From IMG/VR virus record IMGVR_UViG_3300008107_000017, positions 62,001-126,000 of that record: DNA of 64,000 bases; one strand, 5' to 3'. A program made the position numbers and the translations under genes. Below are positions 60,724-64,000 of the stretch, piece by piece. Under the pieces are notes generated by a model. That model saw nothing but the letters and a program-made list of their open reading frames with translations, was not told the origin of the DNA and searched no databases. This DNA is from a virus. The first letter of the stretch is position 1. Every line of letters starts with the position of its first letter.

Positions 60724-60753
60724 AGGGACCGTTTCAAAAACCTGGTCCCTTTG
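60724..60753 (+). terminator. rho-independent terminator-like hairpin
   Basis: AGGGACC (60724-60730) pairs with GGTCCCT (60744-60750) and is followed by TTTG; T tract short. Confidence 0.7.
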
Positions 60754-60766
60754 TTATTATTGTTAT

Positions 60767-61192
60767 ATGGAAACTTTATTATGGTTAGATGATATCAGAG
60801 ATCCAAAGGATAGCATTTGGTGGAATTGGATTGCGGTATCTGGTGTTAACCCAACCCATTATGATATTGTATGGGTAAAGAATTATAACGATTTTACTAA
60901 GTGGATCAAATTCAATGGTTTACCAACGGTAATCTGTTTTGATCATGATCTGGGTGAAGATCTTGCCAAAGACCGCGTATCTAGCGGTATGAGTAAGAGA
61001 AAGGCCCGGTCATTAAAGAGAGAAACTTTAAGCGGTTTTGATTGTGCCAAATGGTTGGTTGAATTCTGCTTGGATGGTAAACATTCAATGCCAGAGTATA
61101 GAATTCAATCTGCTAACCCAGTAGGCGCAGAGAACATAAAGGGTTTAATTGAAAACTTTAAAAAGAATGTAGAAAATGTTAGGACTGTATGA
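60767..61192 (+). CDS. cREC-type receiver-domain protein
   Basis: 141 residues. LLWLDDIRDPKDS at the start, VICFDHDLGED in the middle and YRIQSANPVGAENIK near the end match the cyclic-phosphate-processing receiver (cREC) family. That family was proposed from comparative genomics to process cyclic phosphates in RNA repair or conflict systems. The Asp pairs resemble receiver-domain acidic residues. It overlaps the next gene by 17 bp. Confidence 0.75.
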   Translation: METLLWLDDIRDPKDSIWWNWIAVSGVNPTHYDIVWVKNYNDFTKWIKFNGLPTVICFDHDLGEDLAKDRVSSGMSKRKARSLKRETLSGFDCAKWLVEFCLDGKHSMPEYRIQSANPVGAENIKGLIENFKKNVENVRTV

Positions 61193-61370
61193 TATAATGG
61201 ATGACATGTTTGCAACTGGTTTAGGTGTTGATGTTGAAACATATATTGATGTTATTGAGAACCGCTGTAATACAGAAGAAGCCATGTTTATTATTGATAA
61301 TCTTTGGGATGAAGATGGTAACCCGGACAAAGCAAAAGAACTGTTTAATCAAAAACTAAAAGGAGAGTAA
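61176..61370 (+). CDS. small acidic hypothetical protein
   Basis: 64 residues (DDMFATGLGVDVETYIDVIE, DEDGNPDKAKELFNQKL). Helical, acidic, 1 bp before the next gene. No family is recognised. Confidence 0.55.
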   Translation: MLGLYDIMDDMFATGLGVDVETYIDVIENRCNTEEAMFIIDNLWDEDGNPDKAKELFNQKLKGE

Positions 61371-61371
61371 T

Positions 61372-62049
61372 ATGATTGCTAATATTAAGAGATATGCTAT
61401 GAGAAATGCAAAATCAAAAGAGAGTAAGTTTTATGTAAAGGATAAGAGATCCTTTAAGGAAAAGGCTAAAGACTTTGGACAGAGTCTTTTATTTTGGAGA
61501 GGCCGTAAGAAAGGAATGATTCATACTCGTAACCTTGAATGGTCAGACTTAAGATACATTTTCTTTCCAAAGAAATTGGAAAAATACGGATACTTAAATA
61601 TCACATTCTATAAAGAGGATAGTGAATACTACAGAGCACTTTATCCGCTGGTTCTTGCTATGGATTATGAAGCTAAACCTACTTGGTGTCCACGTTGGTT
61701 CTTACGATTCTTACATGTTTTTGGTAATGATAAGTCATTAGTGAGAGTACGTAATAGGGCTTTGCACGACCTACACAGGTACTTAACCAAAGGTATCTTA
61801 TTCTGGGATTGGAAAACTAAATGGGCTTCTTATGATCTGCGGATTAGTATTTCAGGACCTACCCACCTACAAAATTTAGCCGATGATATTGAACGTGGCT
61901 TCTATTCTAGAGGTAGAGAAAAAGAACTTGTTGAGCAGATCTTAAAATTGGATCCTAATGCATCAATCATTTGGGGAAGCATTAAACGATTTGAAGAACA
62001 ATTAGAAGAATTAGAAAATCAAAAAGAAAATGACAATACGGGAGTTTAA
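61372..62049 (+). CDS. hypothetical protein of a phage-wide type
   Basis: 225 residues. Basic N-terminus (KESKFYVKDKRSFKEKAKDF), Trp-rich centre (YEAKPTWCPRWFLRFLHVF, FWDWKTKWASYDLRISISG) and acidic tail. Recurring in large phages; function unknown. It overlaps the next gene by 20 bp. Confidence 0.58.
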   Translation: MIANIKRYAMRNAKSKESKFYVKDKRSFKEKAKDFGQSLLFWRGRKKGMIHTRNLEWSDLRYIFFPKKLEKYGYLNITFYKEDSEYYRALYPLVLAMDYEAKPTWCPRWFLRFLHVFGNDKSLVRVRNRALHDLHRYLTKGILFWDWKTKWASYDLRISISGPTHLQNLADDIERGFYSRGREKELVEQILKLDPNASIIWGSIKRFEEQLEELENQKENDNTGV

Positions 62050-62269
62050 CGAAAAGTATAAGCAATACTTAGAAGAAGGGCATTATGGCCTTGCTGTTGG
62101 AGATGCCGAATTTATTCAATGGCTTGATAAAAGATTCCAAGAATTCATACAAAAGCCTGGGTTTAGTTATAGTCAAATTAAATCAAAATTTGGTATGGGC
62201 CGCTTCTATTGCGAAGGACTTACTCGTGAAGAAACATCAGAAATAGAACTTAAAATATCACAACTATGA
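62030..62269 (+). CDS. small hypothetical protein
   Basis: 79 residues (REFNEKYKQYLEEGHYGLAV). It overlaps both neighbours. No family is recognised. Confidence 0.55.
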   Translation: MTIREFNEKYKQYLEEGHYGLAVGDAEFIQWLDKRFQEFIQKPGFSYSQIKSKFGMGRFYCEGLTREETSEIELKISQL

Positions 62270-62943
62270 AAAGAATAACATTTATAAGCGATACACATAC
62301 GAAACATAGAATGTTGGATCTTCCAGGTGGAGATATTCTTATTCATAGTGGAGATCTTATGAATAGCGGATATAACCTAAATGATGTCCATGACTTTCTT
62401 ATGTGGTTTGAAAAACAGGATTATAAAGAGCTTATCTTTATTGCAGGTAATCATGATCGTATGTTTGAAAACCATCCAATAAGAATGGATGAAATACTTG
62501 AAGGATTCCCTTCTATTACATATCTTGAAGACGACTGGGTTGATGTAGATGGAATTAAGATTTATGGAAGTCCTTGGCAGCCAGAGTTTTATAATTGGGC
62601 ATTTAATCTACCAAGAGGAGGCGAAGATATTGAAGAAAAATGGTCAATGATTCCTCCAGATACTGACATTCTCATCACACACGGTCCACCACAAGGTCAC
62701 CTAGATATAAGCGGTGCACCTTATAATGAACCTAACTTAGGCTGCGAAATGCTTCGTATCTATGTTGATAACATTATACCAAAGATTCATGTATTTGGTC
62801 ATATTCATGGAAGTGGAGGATATAAGAAAGATAATGGAATACATTTTGTTAATGCCGCTGTTCTTAATGAAAGATATGAACAGGTAACGAATGGTATTAC
62901 TGTTGACTGGGATCCAGAAACAAATTCAATAGACTTTATATAA
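62266..62943 (+). CDS. calcineurin-like metallophosphoesterase
   Basis: 225 residues with a complete active site: FISDTHTKH (Asp, His), DILIHSGDLMNSG (Asp), FIAGNHDRMFE (Asn, His), DILITHGPPQG (His) and HVFGHIHGSGG (two His). It should be an active Mn/Fe phosphoesterase acting on nucleotides, cyclic phosphates or phosphoproteins. It contrasts with the degenerate copy at 18191. It shares 4 bp with the upstream gene. Confidence 0.9.
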   Translation: MKRITFISDTHTKHRMLDLPGGDILIHSGDLMNSGYNLNDVHDFLMWFEKQDYKELIFIAGNHDRMFENHPIRMDEILEGFPSITYLEDDWVDVDGIKIYGSPWQPEFYNWAFNLPRGGEDIEEKWSMIPPDTDILITHGPPQGHLDISGAPYNEPNLGCEMLRIYVDNIIPKIHVFGHIHGSGGYKKDNGIHFVNAAVLNERYEQVTNGITVDWDPETNSIDFI

Positions 62944-62948
62944 AAATA
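62939..62948 (+). promoter_or_regulatory. late-promoter-like TATAAAAATA
   Basis: TATAAAAATA overlaps the stop of the phosphoesterase and precedes the small gene at 62955 by 6 bp. Confidence 0.4.
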
Positions 62949-62954
62949 AAAATT

Positions 62955-63113
62955 ATGAAAATTGAATATGTACCTTATTGGGATAGACTTTATCTTATTC
63001 CTACAATTGCAATCGTTTTAGATCCAATGTTTGCGGGTTATAAGTATTTAAGCCTATCATGGCTTAGGGGGTCAATTGAGATAAGTTGGGGTCGCATTAA
63101 AGAAAATGAGTAA
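62955..63113 (+). CDS. small hypothetical protein (52 aa)
   Basis: Starts MKIEYVPYWDRLYLIPTI; a hydrophobic middle (LIPTIAIVLDPMFAGY) and SLSWLRGSIEISWGRI. It may be membrane-associated. Supported by its promoter motif and spacing to the next gene. Confidence 0.5.
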   Translation: MKIEYVPYWDRLYLIPTIAIVLDPMFAGYKYLSLSWLRGSIEISWGRIKENE

Positions 63114-63116
63114 ATA

Positions 63117-63398
63117 ATGGCAAAAAGGATAGTGATGCAAATAAATAAAACAAAAAACCGCCTCATGAGATTTTTGAGATCACTATTTGTTAAGAAACCT
63201 AAAGAAGTATTCCCTTATTCTGTAAAAGGATTTAGAGATGCTAAGAGATGGGCATTATCCCAACCTCACCCATTTGCTCCTGAACTTTGCCTATGGGATT
63301 ATGTTAAAGCTATGGCTTATCATGAAACTGAACTCCAATTACATATTATTAATCAATTCGTTAAAGGTAAGCTTGACGATAAACATATGTTTATATGA
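63117..63398 (+). CDS. small basic hypothetical protein
   Basis: 93 residues; basic N-terminus (KNRLMRFLRSLFVKKPKEV), then a helical part (ETELQLHIINQFVKGKLDDK). It overlaps the next gene by 4 bp (ATGA). No family is recognised. Confidence 0.55.
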   Translation: MAKRIVMQINKTKNRLMRFLRSLFVKKPKEVFPYSVKGFRDAKRWALSQPHPFAPELCLWDYVKAMAYHETELQLHIINQFVKGKLDDKHMFI

Positions 63399-63832
63399 AG
63401 ATAGGAATTACATGTTCTGCATTTGACCTATTTCATGCAGGGCATGTTAAAATGTTAGAGGAGGCAAAAGGTCATTGCGACTATCTTATTATTGCTCTTC
63501 AAACAAATCCTACTATAGATAGGCCTAATAAGAATAAGCCTATACAGTCAGTAGTTGAAAGATACATTCAACTTGCCGCATGTAAATGGGTTGACCAAAT
63601 AGTACCATACGAAACTGAAAAGGATCTTGAAGATATCTTCCTAACATTTGATATTCATGTTAGGATTATAGGCGATGAATATCAAAGTAAACAATTTACC
63701 GCTAGAGAGATATGCAGTAATCGTGGCATAGAGATCATTTATAATAAACGTGATCACTCTTTCTCTAGCACTGAACTTAGAAAACGAATTTATAATGAAG
63801 AACTTAAAAATCAAGTCAAAGTACCTTCTTAA
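63395..63832 (+). CDS. cytidylyltransferase-family nucleotidyltransferase
   Basis: 145 residues. It has the HxGH motif (FDLFHAGHVKMLEEAK), the RY...W substrate segment and a C-terminal SFSSTELRKRI, matching glycerol-3-phosphate cytidylyltransferase (TagD)-like enzymes. Reaction: CTP (or another NTP) plus a phosphorylated alcohol to an activated CDP product and pyrophosphate. In this phage it may serve glycan building; the exact substrate is unknown. Confidence 0.85.
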   Translation: MKIGITCSAFDLFHAGHVKMLEEAKGHCDYLIIALQTNPTIDRPNKNKPIQSVVERYIQLAACKWVDQIVPYETEKDLEDIFLTFDIHVRIIGDEYQSKQFTAREICSNRGIEIIYNKRDHSFSSTELRKRIYNEELKNQVKVPS

Positions 63833-63908
63833 TGTTGAAGGTAAAAAAATTAAGGCAAACAGTCTTATTGAATTAATTTGGAAGGTATTGAGAGGAAGCC
63901 ATGAGTAA
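63795..63908 (+). CDS. possible 37-aa basic peptide
   Basis: Starts MKNLKIKSKYLLNVEGKKIK inside the end of the cytidylyltransferase gene in another frame and ends in the ATG of the next gene. Overlap with both suggests coupling; weak support. Confidence 0.35.
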   Translation: MKNLKIKSKYLLNVEGKKIKANSLIELIWKVLRGSHE

Positions 63909-64000
63909 ACTTTACCTAGACTTTCTTGAGGTAGGTAGTAGTGATTTTAACACTATCATGGAATCCTGTAAAGAATCAGAGGTAGGCATGGTCATTGAAC
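63901..64000 (+). CDS. SAM methyltransferase-like protein, 3' partial
   Basis: The frame is open to the window's right edge. The visible 33 residues (SKLYLDFLEVGSSDFNTIME ... VGMVIE) resemble the motif I region of class I methyltransferases (D.LEVG.SDF). The identity is tentative without the rest. Confidence 0.5.
   Translation, partial: MSKLYLDFLEVGSSDFNTIMESCKESEVGMVIE

Overview
This window is a contiguous piece of a large T4-like (myovirus-type) phage genome, AT-rich, with every convincing gene on the + strand and genes packed end to end with 1-20 bp overlaps or gaps. A Bacteroidetes host is inferred from four signs. Start codons lack Shine-Dalgarno sequences and sit in A-rich contexts. 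Some promoters carry the phylum's TAnnTTTG -7 box. Two boxA-like elements resemble Bacteroidetes rRNA leaders. The tmRNA tag begins GEE and ends YAVAA. T4 kinship rests on a two-subunit type II topoisomerase (gp39/gp52 type), a gp26/gp51-like baseplate protein, TATAAATA-like late promoter motifs and T4-style capsid-targeting peptides.

Layout. 1-5.3 kb: baseplate/tail genes ending in a 1112-residue tape-measure candidate. 5.4-7 kb: DnaQ-type exonuclease and small genes behind a repeated promoter module. 7.0-10.6 kb: an RNA region with a phage tmRNA, 22 tRNAs covering all 20 amino acids, several unrecognised structured RNAs and a YkuK-like gene. 10.6-20.6 kb: topoisomerase, nucleotide kinases, a dCMP-hydroxymethylase-like enzyme, an ATP-grasp protein, a sigma factor and a PD-(D/E)XK nuclease. 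20.6-27.6 kb: packaged-protein candidates, collagen-like fibre, PhoH, endolysin, Hsp20. 27.7-31.7 kb: a glycan island (frameshifted MptE/glycosyltransferase gene, three more glycosyltransferases, KdsB). 32.8-38.7 kb: eight or so consecutive genes with a capsid-targeting N-terminus. 38.7-52.8 kb: methyltransferase, cupin, ClpC-like ATPase, IMP dehydrogenase, carbamoyltransferase, thymidylate synthase, glycosyltransferases, UvdE and 2OG-Fe oxygenases. 52.9-57.3 kb: small, probably early genes under copies of one promoter/operator module. 57.6-60.7 kb: a second packaged-protein cluster. 60.8-64 kb: cREC protein, metallophosphoesterase, a nucleotidyltransferase and a truncated gene.

How the genes may work together. 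(1) About 15 otherwise unrelated proteins share an N-terminus of the form MKHIQTFESFLNE, close to the T4 internal-protein targeting peptide (MKTYQEFIAE) cleaved by the prohead protease after (I/L)xE. They are probably packaged in the capsid and injected. Several repeat ESLNE/ESVNE-like motifs internally, as if cut into several mature pieces. (2) A dCMP-hydroxymethylase-like enzyme (Asp at the cytosine-selecting site), two nucleotide kinases and a carbamoyltransferase suggest hydroxymethyl- and carbamoyloxymethyl-cytosine DNA. (3) tmRNA, tRNAs, boxA-like signals and a ClpC-type unfoldase with a possible ClpP-docking loop suggest extensive takeover of translation and protein quality control. All functions are inferred by reading the sequence; no database search was possible.
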